NCBI RefSeq assembly: GCF_002860125.1
Contig: NZ_PGVA01000014.1
Coordinates: forward strand, 124,001 to 188,000
Source: Bacillus canaveralius
Lineage (GTDB): Bacteria > Bacillota > Bacilli > Bacillales > Cytobacillaceae
Reading direction: 5' to 3'
DNA: 64,000 nucleotides
Shown: one piece after another, positions 41,282-49,704 of the stretch
How positions within the stretch are numbered: position 1 is the first letter of the stretch
Layout: each line of letters starts with the position of its first letter
Notes under the pieces: model-generated
What the model was told of the DNA's origin: nothing
What the model saw: the letters and a program-made list of their open reading frames with translations, nothing else
Database searches by the model: none
Translations under genes and position numbers: made by a program

Positions 41282-42268
41282 ATGAGCTTCTTTAAAAAAC
41301 TAAAGGAATCGATCACGAAACAAACGGACAGCGTAACGGGAAAATTCAAGGACGGGCTCAGTAAAACACGTGATAATTTCAGCGGGAAAGTGAATGATCT
41401 TGTCGCCCGCTACCGTAAAGTCGATGAGGATTTTTTTGAAGAGCTGGAGGAAATATTGATCCAGGCCGATGTTGGTTTTGAAACGGTGATGGAGCTGGTA
41501 GATGAACTGAAAATGGAAGTGAAGCGCCGCAATATCCACGACCCCCGTGACGTTCAAGCCGTCATTTCTGAAAAGCTCGTTGAAATTTATGATGGCGGTG
41601 ATGCTGGCTCCTCGCATGTAAACCTTCAGCAGGATCAACTGACTGTCATTTTATTTGTCGGTGTTAATGGTGTCGGGAAAACGACAACAATCGGCAAATT
41701 GGCCCATAAATTCAAAGGTGAAGGAAAAAATGTCGTCCTCGCCGCCGGGGATACATTCCGGGCCGGGGCAATCGAACAGCTGGAAGTGTGGGGAGAGCGG
41801 GTTGGAGCCGATGTTATTAAGCAAGCGCCCGGCTCCGACCCCGCCGCGGTCATGTATGATGCTATCCAGTCTGCCAGAGCACGCAAAGCCGATATTCTTC
41901 TTTGCGATACCGCCGGCCGCCTCCAGAATAAAGTGAATCTAATGAACGAGCTTGAAAAAGTAAAGCGTGTCATTGAAAGGGAAATTCCCGGAGCTCCCCA
42001 CGAGGTTCTCCTTGTTCTCGATGCGACAACCGGGCAAAACGCGTTAGTCCAGGCGAAAACGTTTAAAGAAGCGACAAATGTTAGCGGGATTGTCCTGACA
42101 AAACTGGATGGAACAGCGAAAGGCGGAATTGTGCTGGCAATCCGAAATGAATTGCAGATCCCGGTTAAATTTGTCGGGCTTGGCGAGAAAATGGATGACC
42201 TTCAGGAATTCGATGCCGAGAAATACGTGTATGGACTTTTTGCCGATCTCGTTGATGAAGAAGAGTAA
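41282..42268 (+). CDS. ftsY: Signal recognition particle receptor FtsY
   Basis: FtsY is the membrane-associated GTPase that docks SRP-ribosome complexes. The 328-residue protein has a short, charged N-terminal A domain, the helical N domain and a G domain with GVNGVGKTTT, DTAGRLQ and TKLDGTAKGG. Two ATGs stand in tandem. The second (41282, MSFFKKLKESI) is preferred because GGAG at 41271-41274 then lies seven bases away. A terminator separates it from the ylxM-ffh unit. Confidence 0.96.
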   Translation: MSFFKKLKESITKQTDSVTGKFKDGLSKTRDNFSGKVNDLVARYRKVDEDFFEELEEILIQADVGFETVMELVDELKMEVKRRNIHDPRDVQAVISEKLVEIYDGGDAGSSHVNLQQDQLTVILFVGVNGVGKTTTIGKLAHKFKGEGKNVVLAAGDTFRAGAIEQLEVWGERVGADVIKQAPGSDPAAVMYDAIQSARARKADILLCDTAGRLQNKVNLMNELEKVKRVIEREIPGAPHEVLLVLDATTGQNALVQAKTFKEATNVSGIVLTKLDGTAKGGIVLAIRNELQIPVKFVGLGEKMDDLQEFDAEKYVYGLFADLVDEEE

Positions 42269-42275
42269 GCACAAC

Positions 42276-42307
42276 CCGGATGGACCTGTTTCATCCGGTT
42301 TTTTTAT
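42276..42307 (+). terminator. Terminator of the rnc-smc-ftsY unit
   Basis: CCGGATG (42276-42282) pairs with CATCCGG (42292-42298), followed by eight or nine Ts. Confidence 0.92.
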
Positions 42308-42351
42308 CGAGACTGACAAATACTGACCGGATGATCTGTAAAGATATTTTC

Positions 42352-42380
42352 TTGACATAGAAGGCATAACTGTGTAAAAT
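42352..42380 (+). promoter_or_regulatory. Sigma-A promoter of ylxM-ffh
   Basis: A perfect TTGACA (42352-42357) and TAAAAT (42375-42380) lie 17 bases apart, about 40 bases before ylxM and after the ftsY terminator. Confidence 0.88.
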
Positions 42381-42421
42381 ATCTATGTAAAGGCTTTTCA
42401 CTTAACAAGGGGGGATGAGTG

Positions 42422-42751
42422 ATGCTGGACAAAACAACGCGTATGAACTATTTGTACGATTTTTACCAGTCGTTGTTAACCCCGAAGCAGAGCAGCTATA
42501 TGTCCCTTTATTATCTCGAAGACTATTCCCTCGGAGAGATTGCCGAAGAGTATGATGTCAGCCGCCAGGCCGTGTACGACAACATCAAACGCACAGAAGC
42601 AATGCTTGAAGAATATGAGGAAAAGCTGTTATTATTTGAAAAATTTCAAGAGCGAAGCAAGCTCATTTCAAACATAAAAGAAATGATCACTTCGGGTGAC
42701 CCGGAGGATCGCCTTTTACAAGCGGTTGCAGAGCTTGAGAAATTAGATTAG
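42422..42751 (+). CDS. ylxM: YlxM, SRP-associated helix-turn-helix protein
   Basis: YlxM is a small helical DNA-binding-like protein cotranscribed with ffh. Its streptococcal homologue associates with SRP and modulates its GTPase. The 109-residue protein has a sigma-70 region 4-like helix-turn-helix ([23 protein letters not shown], about residues 35-58) followed by a charged helix. The ATG at 42422 is chosen over the GTG at 42419 because AAGGGGGG (42407-42414) is then seven bases upstream. Confidence 0.94.
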   Translation: MLDKTTRMNYLYDFYQSLLTPKQSSYMSLYYLEDYSLGEIAEEYDVSRQAVYDNIKRTEAMLEEYEEKLLLFEKFQERSKLISNIKEMITSGDPEDRLLQAVAELEKLD

Positions 42752-42764
42752 GAGGCGGCAAACA

Positions 42765-44117
42765 ATGGCATTTGAAGGATTGGCCGACCGACTGCAGAGT
42801 ACGATGCAAAAAATCCGCAGCAAAGGAAAAGTTTCCGAAGCGGATGTTAAGGAAATGATGCGTGACGTGCGCCTTGCCTTGCTGGAAGCGGACGTTAACT
42901 TTAAGGTAGTCAAAGAATTTATCAAAAAAGTCAGTGAGCGTGCGGTCGGCCAGGAAGTGCTGAAAAGCCTGACTCCCGGCCAGCAGGTTATCAAAATTGT
43001 CAAAGAAGAGCTGACTGCCTTAATGGGCGGCGAAGAAAGCAAAATCGCCGCAGCCAACCGCCCGCCGACTGTGATTATGATGGTTGGCCTGCAAGGTGCC
43101 GGGAAAACGACGACTTCAGGCAAATTAGCAAATCTGCTTCGGAAAAAGTACAACAGAAAGCCTTTGCTCGTCGCGGCTGATGTGTATCGTCCGGCGGCCA
43201 TTAAACAGCTGGAAACGCTCGGGAAGCAATTGAATATGCCGGTCTTTTCGCTTGGTGACGAGGTCAGTCCTGTCGAAATTGCCAGACAGGCGATTGCTGA
43301 AGCAAAAGAACAGCATCATGATTATGTTTTGATTGATACAGCAGGCCGTCTGCATGTCGATGAAACGCTAATGGACGAGCTGAAGCAAATCAAAGAGCTT
43401 TCAAATCCGGATGAAATTTTTCTTGTTGTCGATGCAATGACGGGGCAGGATGCTGTCAATGTCGCACAGAGCTTTAACGAGCAGCTCGGATTAACCGGAG
43501 TTGTTCTGACCAAGCTCGATGGCGATACCCGCGGTGGAGCAGCACTGTCGATCCGATCCGTAACCGATACACCGATTAAATTCGTCGGTCTTGGTGAAAA
43601 GCTTGATGCGCTTGAGACGTTCCATCCAGAACGAATGGCATCAAGGATTCTCGGAATGGGAGACATGCTCACCTTAATCGAGAAGGCTCAGGCAAATGTC
43701 GATGAGGAAAAGGCGAAAGAACTTCAAGAAAAAATGCGCACCGCCTCTTTTACTCTCGATGACTTTCTTGAACAGCTTGGTCAGGTCCGCAATATGGGAC
43801 CGCTTGATGAACTGTTGAAAATGATGCCTGGAGCAAACAAGATTAAAGGCTTAAACAATCTGCAAATTGATGAAAAGCAGATCACCCATGTTGAAGCGAT
43901 TATTCAGTCGATGACAAAGGCTGAAAAAATCCATCCTGATGTGATCAACGCCGGACGGCGAAAGCGAATTGCAAAAGGAAGCGGGACATCGATTCAAGAA
44001 GTCAACCGTCTGCTCAAGCAATTCGAAGAAATGAAGAAAATGATGAAGCAAATGACAGGCATGCAGCAAAAAGGCAAGAAAAAAGGCGGTTTTAAGCTTC
44101 CGTTTAAGCCTTTTTAG
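42765..44117 (+). CDS. ffh: Signal recognition particle protein Ffh
   Basis: Ffh binds signal sequences and the SRP RNA. The 450-residue protein has N and G domains (MVGLQGAGKTTTSGKLA near residue 104; DTAGRLH; TKLDGDTRGG) and a Met-rich M domain (KMMPGANKIKG; GSGTSIQEVNRLLKQF; MKKMMKQMTGM) for hydrophobic signal binding. It ends with a basic tail. AGGAGG precedes the ATG. Confidence 0.98.
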   Translation: MAFEGLADRLQSTMQKIRSKGKVSEADVKEMMRDVRLALLEADVNFKVVKEFIKKVSERAVGQEVLKSLTPGQQVIKIVKEELTALMGGEESKIAAANRPPTVIMMVGLQGAGKTTTSGKLANLLRKKYNRKPLLVAADVYRPAAIKQLETLGKQLNMPVFSLGDEVSPVEIARQAIAEAKEQHHDYVLIDTAGRLHVDETLMDELKQIKELSNPDEIFLVVDAMTGQDAVNVAQSFNEQLGLTGVVLTKLDGDTRGGAALSIRSVTDTPIKFVGLGEKLDALETFHPERMASRILGMGDMLTLIEKAQANVDEEKAKELQEKMRTASFTLDDFLEQLGQVRNMGPLDELLKMMPGANKIKGLNNLQIDEKQITHVEAIIQSMTKAEKIHPDVINAGRRKRIAKGSGTSIQEVNRLLKQFEEMKKMMKQMTGMQQKGKKKGGFKLPFKPF

Positions 44118-44135
44118 TACTTTTTATGAGCCTGA

Positions 44136-44489
<354 letters not shown>

Positions 44490-44500
44490 TAGCTGATGCG

Positions 44501-44731
44501 ATGAGAGAATTAATCGAAGCGATTGTTAAGCCCCTAGTTGATTTTCCGGAAGATGTTCAAGTGAATATTCATGAAGAAGGTCAACGCGTGACCTACCAGC
44601 TTTCTGTCAACAAGAGTGACATGGGTAAAGTAATTGGAAAGCAGGGGCGCGTTGCTAAGGCAATTCGAACCGTTGTATATGCAGCAGGATCAACACAACA
44701 GAAGAAAGTTTTCTTAGAAATCAGTGAATAA
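44501..44731 (+). CDS. khpA: KH-domain RNA-binding protein KhpA (YlqC)
   Basis: KhpA forms an RNA-binding complex with KhpB (Jag/EloR) in Gram-positives and affects elongation and wall synthesis in streptococci. The 76-residue protein is essentially one KH domain with VIGKQGRVAKAIR (GxxG at residues 46-49). I see no clear ribosome-binding site in the 11 bases after the rpsP stop, so it may rely on coupling with rpsP. The sequence downstream is a foldable, terminator-ended segment. Confidence 0.93.
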   Translation: MRELIEAIVKPLVDFPEDVQVNIHEEGQRVTYQLSVNKSDMGKVIGKQGRVAKAIRTVVYAAGSTQQKKVFLEISE

Positions 44732-44732
44732 A

Positions 44733-44878
44733 CCAGCCGGCTCGGGTGCGATGTTCTCCTCATAAATCTGATCAACTGTCAAGCGATGCGACAACAAAGA
44801 TCCGTTTACCTCGAGGAGGCATATCCATAGCCGAGCTGGCCATCAGAGAGAAGGAGGGGAAACCCTTCTTTTTTTATA
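44733..44878 (+). ncRNA. Candidate structured RNA (3' UTR or small RNA) between khpA and ylqD
   Basis: GCCGGCTCGG (44736-44745) pairs with CCGAGCTGGC (44831-44840), 10 bp with one G-U. Nested inside, TCTCCTC (44755-44761) pairs with GAGGAGG (44813-44819). A third level is GATC/GATC with GTC/GAC around AAGCGATGC. A terminator hairpin follows at once. No known RNA family comes to mind. Confidence 0.45.
44849..44876 (+). terminator. Terminator of rpsP-khpA
   Basis: GAAGG...CCTTC with an inner GGG-GAAA-CCC tetraloop (44850-44868), followed by eight Ts. Confidence 0.82.
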
Positions 44879-45011
44879 CTTGATTAAATTTCACAATGTA
44901 ATAAGCTAAACGGAAAAACGAATGAAGTTGCCTAAATAAACAGGAGTATGCCGTTTAGTTTCAGGATCAATATAGCCGTAGATGGACAAAAAGTGATCGG
45001 AGGTTCACTGC

Positions 45012-45404
45012 ATGAAAATACTCCAAACTGTTGTGGTCAAGCAAGTTTTAACTGATAAAAGCAAAAATGTTCTTTTTGAGAAATACCAGGAAAATAAAAA
45101 GCAGCTCCAAAAGGAGTGTGACCAGTTGCGCTTTGAATTAAAAAAGGTGGAACGCTCCAAAAAATTTCAAACCGACAGTCTCAAAAAGCATTTCGAGAGG
45201 GAAGTTCAGCTTCGCCAGGAAAAAATAAAGCTCCTTGATTTCCAAATGGAGCAATTACATATGCTACCGTTAGGCAGTGAACTAAAAGAAAAGGAATTAC
45301 AGGCAATTGTTGAGATTCATGAAGGAGACAGCTGGGATAATATCCTTCATGGCAAGACGGTTGTCGTTAAGGACGGAATTGTTGCAGAAATACGCGAAAG
45401 GTGA
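45012..45404 (+). CDS. ylqD: YlqD family protein of unknown function
   Basis: This is the Bacillus YlqD family, found between khpA and rimM; its function is unknown. The 130-residue protein begins with a short beta segment ([14 protein letters not shown]), then a long charged helix that probably forms a coiled coil (residues about 18-80, [16 protein letters not shown] ... [11 protein letters not shown]). A small beta-rich end resembles a ribosome-associated domain ([17 protein letters not shown]). The 3' end overlaps the possible rimM GTG. Position suggests a role with ribosome or tRNA maturation genes, but this is inference. Confidence 0.92.
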   Translation: MKILQTVVVKQVLTDKSKNVLFEKYQENKKQLQKECDQLRFELKKVERSKKFQTDSLKKHFEREVQLRQEKIKLLDFQMEQLHMLPLGSELKEKELQAIVEIHEGDSWDNILHGKTVVVKDGIVAEIRER

Positions 45405-45409
45405 TGGCG

Positions 45410-45928
45410 ATGGAGAAGTGGTTTAACGTCGGAAAAATTGTGAACACACACGGGATTAAAGGCGAAGTTCGTGTAATCTCAAGAACAGATTTTCCGGAAA
45501 AGCGTTACAAACCGGGAAATCGGCTTTACTTGTTTTTGGAAGATAACAAAGAACCGCTTGAATTAACGGTGGGCAGCCACCGTACCCATAAAAACTTTGA
45601 TTTATTAACCTTTGATGGTTATGAAAATATAAGTGAAGTAGAAAAAATGAAGGGTGGCCTTTTAAAAATTTCCGAAAGCCAGCTCGGCGCTCTTGACGAA
45701 GGAGAATTTTTCTTCCACGAAATAATCGGCTGTGAAGTATTTACCATGGCTGGTGAAAAAATCGGCATCATCAAGGAAATTTTAACTCCCGGAGCCAATG
45801 ATGTTTGGGTTGTCAAAGGGGAAAGTGAAAAGGATATCCTCATTCCATATATTGATCAAATCGTCAAAAAAGTAGATATAAAGGAAAAAACGATTTTAAT
45901 CGAGCCTATGGACGGATTGCTGCCATGA
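45410..45928 (+). CDS. rimM: 16S rRNA processing protein RimM
   Basis: RimM assists assembly of the 30S head and binds uS19. The 172-residue protein has an N-terminal RimM domain ([16 protein letters not shown]) and a C-terminal PRC-barrel ([14 protein letters not shown] ... [13 protein letters not shown]). Three in-frame starts exist (GTG 45401, ATG 45404, ATG 45410). The last is chosen because AAAGGTG (45397-45403) is six bases upstream and MEKWFNVGK aligns with the family. Confidence 0.95.
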   Translation: MEKWFNVGKIVNTHGIKGEVRVISRTDFPEKRYKPGNRLYLFLEDNKEPLELTVGSHRTHKNFDLLTFDGYENISEVEKMKGGLLKISESQLGALDEGEFFFHEIIGCEVFTMAGEKIGIIKEILTPGANDVWVVKGESEKDILIPYIDQIVKKVDIKEKTILIEPMDGLLP

Positions 45929-46668
45929 TGAAAATCGACGTTTTATCCTTGTTTCCTGAAATGTTCAGCGGTGTTTTAGGACATTCGATCTTGAAAAAGG
46001 CCGAAGAAAAAAACGCAGTCTCCTACAAAGTTGTGAATTTCCGGGAATATGCTGACAACAAGCATAAGACCGTTGATGATTATCCGTACGGGGGCGGAGC
46101 GGGAATGGTTTTAAAGCCTCAGCCGATTTTCGATGCCATTACAGCGTTAACGGAACAGGCTGGGGCATCCAAGCCGAGAATCATTCTGCTTTGCCCCCAG
46201 GGGGAACGCTTTTCGCAGCGGAAAGCAGAGGAGCTTTCAAAGGAAGAACATCTCATTTTTATTTGCGGCCACTATGAAGGCTACGATGAAAGGATTCGCG
46301 AACATTTGGTCACCGATGAGATTTCGATTGGGGACTATGTGCTGACAGGCGGTGAACTTGGTGCGATGGTTATAATTGACAGTGTTGTCCGTCTCTTGCC
46401 CGATGTCCTCGGCAGCGAAGAATCCCATCTCCACGATTCATTCAGCACGGGTTTCCTGGAACATCCGCACTATACGAGACCAGCTGAATTTCGCGGCTTA
46501 AAGGTTCCAGATGTTCTGCTCTCCGGGGACCATAAGCGAATCGATGAGTGGAGAACGAAGGAATCACTGCGGAGAACTTATTTACGCCGATCAGACTTGT
46601 TGGACAAAATCGAGCTATCTGATGAGCAGAAAAAGATGCTTGCTGAAATTGTAAAAGAGCGGGAATAG
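45925..46668 (+). CDS. trmD: tRNA (guanine-37-N1)-methyltransferase
   Basis: TrmD methylates G37 of tRNAs reading CNN and some other codons, preventing frameshifts. It is a 247-residue SPOUT enzyme with [17 protein letters not shown], the trefoil-knot segments [11 protein letters not shown] and [19 protein letters not shown], and a C-terminal tRNA-binding domain. Two tandem ATGs exist (45925, 45928). The first overlaps the rimM stop in an ATGA arrangement. Confidence 0.97.
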   Translation: MMKIDVLSLFPEMFSGVLGHSILKKAEEKNAVSYKVVNFREYADNKHKTVDDYPYGGGAGMVLKPQPIFDAITALTEQAGASKPRIILLCPQGERFSQRKAEELSKEEHLIFICGHYEGYDERIREHLVTDEISIGDYVLTGGELGAMVIIDSVVRLLPDVLGSEESHLHDSFSTGFLEHPHYTRPAEFRGLKVPDVLLSGDHKRIDEWRTKESLRRTYLRRSDLLDKIELSDEQKKMLAEIVKERE

Positions 46669-46671
46669 CTA

Positions 46672-46700
46672 TTGCGATAGCACTCGATTTGTGTTATGAT
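46672..46700 (+). promoter_or_regulatory. Sigma-A promoter of rplS
   Basis: TTGCGA (46672-46677) and TATGAT (46695-46700) lie 17 bases apart just after the trmD stop. Confidence 0.75.
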
Positions 46701-46706
46701 ATTTTT

Positions 46707-46806
46707 TGTGACTTGGGCATGAAAATATGTCCACGGTCTGGATAACGGTGTTCCGCTGCAGGCATAGAAAGTCGTGCAAGAGCATCTGTGGGAGGAGTTG
46801 AAAACG
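46707..46806 (+). promoter_or_regulatory. rplS leader (probable L19 autoregulatory RNA)
   Basis: About 100 untranslated bases separate the promoter from rplS. A structured leader upstream of rplS is a known Bacilli family (L19 leader), thought to bind L19 and repress its own translation. Location and length fit. I did not match the consensus structure base by base. Confidence 0.55.
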
Positions 46807-47151
46807 ATGCAACAATTAATCGAAGAAATCACAAAAGCTCAGCTTCGTTCTGATCTGCCAGCGTTCCGTCCCGGTGATACTGTGCGCGTGCACGTAAAAG
46901 TTATCGAGGGAACTCGCGAACGTGTCCAGCTTTTCGAAGGTGTAGTGATTAAGCGTCGTGGTGGCGGAATCAGCGAAACATTTACAGTACGTAAAGTTTC
47001 TTACGGTGTAGGTGTCGAGCGTACATTCCCTGTTCACACACCAAAAATTGCGAAGCTTGAAGTTATTCGCCGCGGTAAAGTACGCCGTGCAAAACTTTAC
47101 TACTTGCGCAACCTGCGTGGTAAAAAAGCTCGTATTAAAGAAATCCGATAA
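46807..47151 (+). CDS. rplS: Ribosomal protein L19 (bL19)
   Basis: L19 lies at the 30S-50S interface. The 114-residue protein begins [32 protein letters not shown], with [10 protein letters not shown] and [13 protein letters not shown]. The ATG at 46807 follows GGGAGGAG. An in-frame ATG at 46774 lies in the leader and is not used by the family. A strong terminator follows. Confidence 0.98.
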   Translation: MQQLIEEITKAQLRSDLPAFRPGDTVRVHVKVIEGTRERVQLFEGVVIKRRGGGISETFTVRKVSYGVGVERTFPVHTPKIAKLEVIRRGKVRRAKLYYLRNLRGKKARIKEIR

Positions 47152-47161
47152 TAGTATGATG

Positions 47162-47191
47162 AAAGGAGCTTGGTCGATCAAGCTCCTTTTT
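47162..47191 (+). terminator. Terminator of rplS
   Basis: AAAGGAGCTTG (47162-47172) and CAAGCTCCTTT (47179-47189) form a perfect 11-bp stem with a six-base loop, then Ts. Confidence 0.93.
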
Positions 47192-47265
47192 CATAGGCTT
47201 TTAGCTCCATGTCAATGATAAATCATTATAAAAAAAGATTGATTCGTGTTTATTTGAGGAATCTT

Positions 47266-47293
47266 TTGTAAAATAAAGCTATGTAGTTATATT
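47266..47293 (+). promoter_or_regulatory. Candidate lepB promoter
   Basis: TTGTAA (47266-47271) and TATATT (47288-47293) are 16 bases apart, 27 bases before lepB. Confidence 0.45.
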
Positions 47294-47320
47294 TTAAGGT
47301 GCAGGAATGGTGGAGAACTA

Positions 47321-47872
47321 ATGACAAAGCAAAAAAACGAATTTTGGGAATGGACAAAGGCTCTGCTTATTGCAGTTGCACTTGCTGCCGTAATCCGGTA
47401 TTTCTTGTTTGCTCCGATTGTAGTTGACGGTTTGTCGATGATGCCGACACTTCATGATCAGGACAGGATGATTGTCAACAAATTCAGCTATCAGTGGGGA
47501 GAGCCTGAACGGTTTGATATTATTGTTTTTCATGCTCCGGAAAATAAAGATTACATAAAAAGAGTGATAGGGCTGCCCGGTGATCGGGTAGAATATAGGG
47601 AGGATACTCTCTATATAAATGGTGAACCGTATGAAGAGCCTTATTTGGATACTTATAAGCAGCAGGTCATTGACGGCCCGTTGACGGATCCATTTACACT
47701 CGAAGAAAAAATCGGCCAGGAAACGGTTCCCGAAGGGCATTTATTTGTGATGGGCGACAATCGCCGATTTAGCAAAGACAGCCGCCATATCGGAACAGTG
47801 CCAATGGAAAAAGTACTCGGTAACACAGACATCGTCTATTGGCCGATAGAAGACGTGCGTATCGTGAAATAG
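47321..47872 (+). CDS. lepB: Type I signal peptidase
   Basis: This enzyme cleaves signal peptides of secreted proteins on the outer face of the membrane. The 183-residue Sip-like protein has one N-terminal membrane helix (about residues 13-33), the nucleophile Ser39 in GLSMMPTL and the general base Lys80 in [11 protein letters not shown]. The box E region [11 protein letters not shown] is also present. In B. subtilis (from memory) no signal peptidase gene lies here, whereas other Bacillaceae place one between rplS and rbgA. It has its own possible promoter. Confidence 0.95.
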   Translation: MTKQKNEFWEWTKALLIAVALAAVIRYFLFAPIVVDGLSMMPTLHDQDRMIVNKFSYQWGEPERFDIIVFHAPENKDYIKRVIGLPGDRVEYREDTLYINGEPYEEPYLDTYKQQVIDGPLTDPFTLEEKIGQETVPEGHLFVMGDNRRFSKDSRHIGTVPMEKVLGNTDIVYWPIEDVRIVK

Positions 47873-47892
47873 ACTGTAGGGGGGTGGCTGCT

Positions 47893-48786
47893 TTGACGAT
47901 CCAATGGTTTCCAGGCCATATGGCCAAGGCTCGCAGGGAAGTCACAGAAAAGCTTAAGCTGATTGACATTGTGTATGAACTGGTGGATGCACGTATCCCG
48001 TATTCCTCCCGAAATCCAATGATTGATGAAATCATTCAGCATAAGCCAAGGCTTGTTCTTTTGAATAAAGCGGATATGGCTGATCCTTCTGTTACAAGGG
48101 AATGGATTCAATTTTTCGGAGACCAGGGAGTCACGGCGCTTGCGATTAACTCCCAGGCGGGGACAGGCATGAAAGAGATTGTGTCTGCTTCGAAAGAGGC
48201 GCTCAATGAAAAGTTTGAGCGGATGAGAGCGAAAGGCGTTAAAAAGCCAAGAGCAATTCGGGCAATGATTGTCGGGATTCCCAATGCCGGGAAATCGACG
48301 CTTATTAATCGGCTTGCCAAGAAAAATATCGCCAGAACCGGCAATACACCGGGCGTAACAAAAGCGCAGCAATGGATTAAGGTCGGTAAAGAGCTGGAGC
48401 TTCTCGATACTCCCGGGATTCTCTGGCCCAAATTTGAGGATCAGGAAGTAGGTCTGAAGCTCGCAGTAACCGGTGCGATTAAGGATACAATCCTCAATAT
48501 GCACGATATCGCGATTTATGCTTTGCGCTTTTTAGAAAAATCCTATCCATACCGGTTAAAGGATCGGTTTCAGCTTGAAACAATCCCTGAGGATGTCGTC
48601 GTGCTGCTCCATGAAATCGGCAGGTTCAGAGGCTGTTTGACGGGTGGCGGCGAAGTGGACTATGACAAGGTTTGCGAGCTCGTAATCAGGGAAATCAGGA
48701 CAGAACGACTCGGTCCGCTGACGTTTGAAAGGCCTGAACAATTGCTTGAGAAAAAAGATGATAATCGACAAGACAAAGGCCTCTGA
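47893..48786 (+). CDS. rbgA: 50S assembly GTPase RbgA (YlqF)
   Basis: RbgA promotes late 50S assembly, including uL16 incorporation. The 297-residue protein has circularly permuted G-motifs: NKAD (G4, about residues 58-61) before GIPNAGKST (G1, about 129-137) and DTPG (G3). A helical C-terminal domain follows. The start is TTG 47893 ((M)[16 protein letters not shown]), five bases after GGGGTGG. A longer frame from 47839 lies inside lepB. The stop is embedded in a terminator hairpin. Confidence 0.96.
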   Translation: MTIQWFPGHMAKARREVTEKLKLIDIVYELVDARIPYSSRNPMIDEIIQHKPRLVLLNKADMADPSVTREWIQFFGDQGVTALAINSQAGTGMKEIVSASKEALNEKFERMRAKGVKKPRAIRAMIVGIPNAGKSTLINRLAKKNIARTGNTPGVTKAQQWIKVGKELELLDTPGILWPKFEDQEVGLKLAVTGAIKDTILNMHDIAIYALRFLEKSYPYRLKDRFQLETIPEDVVVLLHEIGRFRGCLTGGGEVDYDKVCELVIREIRTERLGPLTFERPEQLLEKKDDNRQDKGL

Positions 48787-48803
48787 AAAGGGGCCTTTGT
48801 TTA
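48773..48803 (+). terminator. Terminator overlapping the rbgA stop
   Basis: ACAAAGGCC (48773-48781) and GGCCTTTGT (48792-48800) form a 9-bp stem enclosing the stop codon; the T tract is weak. Confidence 0.6.
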
Positions 48804-48918
48804 ATGAAGATGAAAAGATTCCATATAATGGTTTTGCGCAACAAAGAGGATTTCGCTTACTATAAATAAAGCCTTGATAAATCCGATACATAAAGTAACA
48901 CGATTGAAGGAGTCGTTT

Positions 48919-49686
48919 ATGAAGAACCTTACAATAGCTGAGATCGAGAAGAAGCTATTTCACCTGAAGAGACCGTCAAGAACTTTCATCAATCATCTGA
49001 AAGAGGATGATCGGGCTGGTGTTCAAGTGTTATTAGCAAAATGGCTCCGGCTTGAAGAACAAAAAAAACTCGCCCAGAAAAAATTCGCCTTAATGAGTCA
49101 ACATGAAAAAAGAATACATAGCGAAGGTTTTCAATTGATTGCCGGGATTGACGAGGTTGGCAGAGGTCCGCTTGCCGGCCCTGTGGTGGCAGCAGCCGTC
49201 ATATTGCCGGACGATTTTTATTTGCCCGGTATCGATGATTCGAAAAAGCTGACGGAGCAAAAAAGAGAGGAATATGATGAATATATCCGCTCGTATGCAG
49301 TGAATATCGGGATAGGAAGAATTGAAGCGGAGGAAATAGATCGGATTAACATATACGAAGCGACGAAAAAGGCGATGCTGTCCGCAGTCGCTCAATTAAA
49401 TCCGAAGCCGGATTATTTGTTGATTGATGCGGTAAAACTCGAAACTCCGTATCCATATGAGGCAATTATTAAAGGCGATGGCAGCAGTATTACAATCGCA
49501 GCAGCCTCGATTGTCGCGAAAGTGTATAGAGACAGGCTTATGAAAGAGGCGAGCATACAATATCCCCACTACCATTTTTCAAAAAATATGGGATACGGTA
49601 CAAAGGAACATCTCGAAGCGATCCAAACATACGGAATTTCTCCATACCATCGAAAAAGCTTTGCACCCGTAAGGGACTGGAAATAA
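48919..49686 (+). CDS. rnhB: Ribonuclease HII
   Basis: RNase HII removes ribonucleotides and RNA from RNA-DNA hybrids. The 255-residue protein has a Bacillus-type N-terminal substrate-binding extension (about 70 residues), then the catalytic core with AGIDEVGRGPLAGPV (Asp and Glu), DSKKL, and the later Asp in YLLIDAV. Start MKNLTIAEIEKK at 48919 follows AAGGAG; the in-frame ATG at 48874 is not supported. Confidence 0.96.
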   Translation: MKNLTIAEIEKKLFHLKRPSRTFINHLKEDDRAGVQVLLAKWLRLEEQKKLAQKKFALMSQHEKRIHSEGFQLIAGIDEVGRGPLAGPVVAAAVILPDDFYLPGIDDSKKLTEQKREEYDEYIRSYAVNIGIGRIEAEEIDRINIYEATKKAMLSAVAQLNPKPDYLLIDAVKLETPYPYEAIIKGDGSSITIAAASIVAKVYRDRLMKEASIQYPHYHFSKNMGYGTKEHLEAIQTYGISPYHRKSFAPVRDWK

Positions 49687-49704
49687 GAAGAAAGGGGTGG
49701 CGGC

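Noticed and set aside
47836-48504. A 222-codon open frame antisense to rbgA
   Set aside because: No ribosome-binding site or family features; it lies wholly within a well-supported gene and mirrors its codon pattern.
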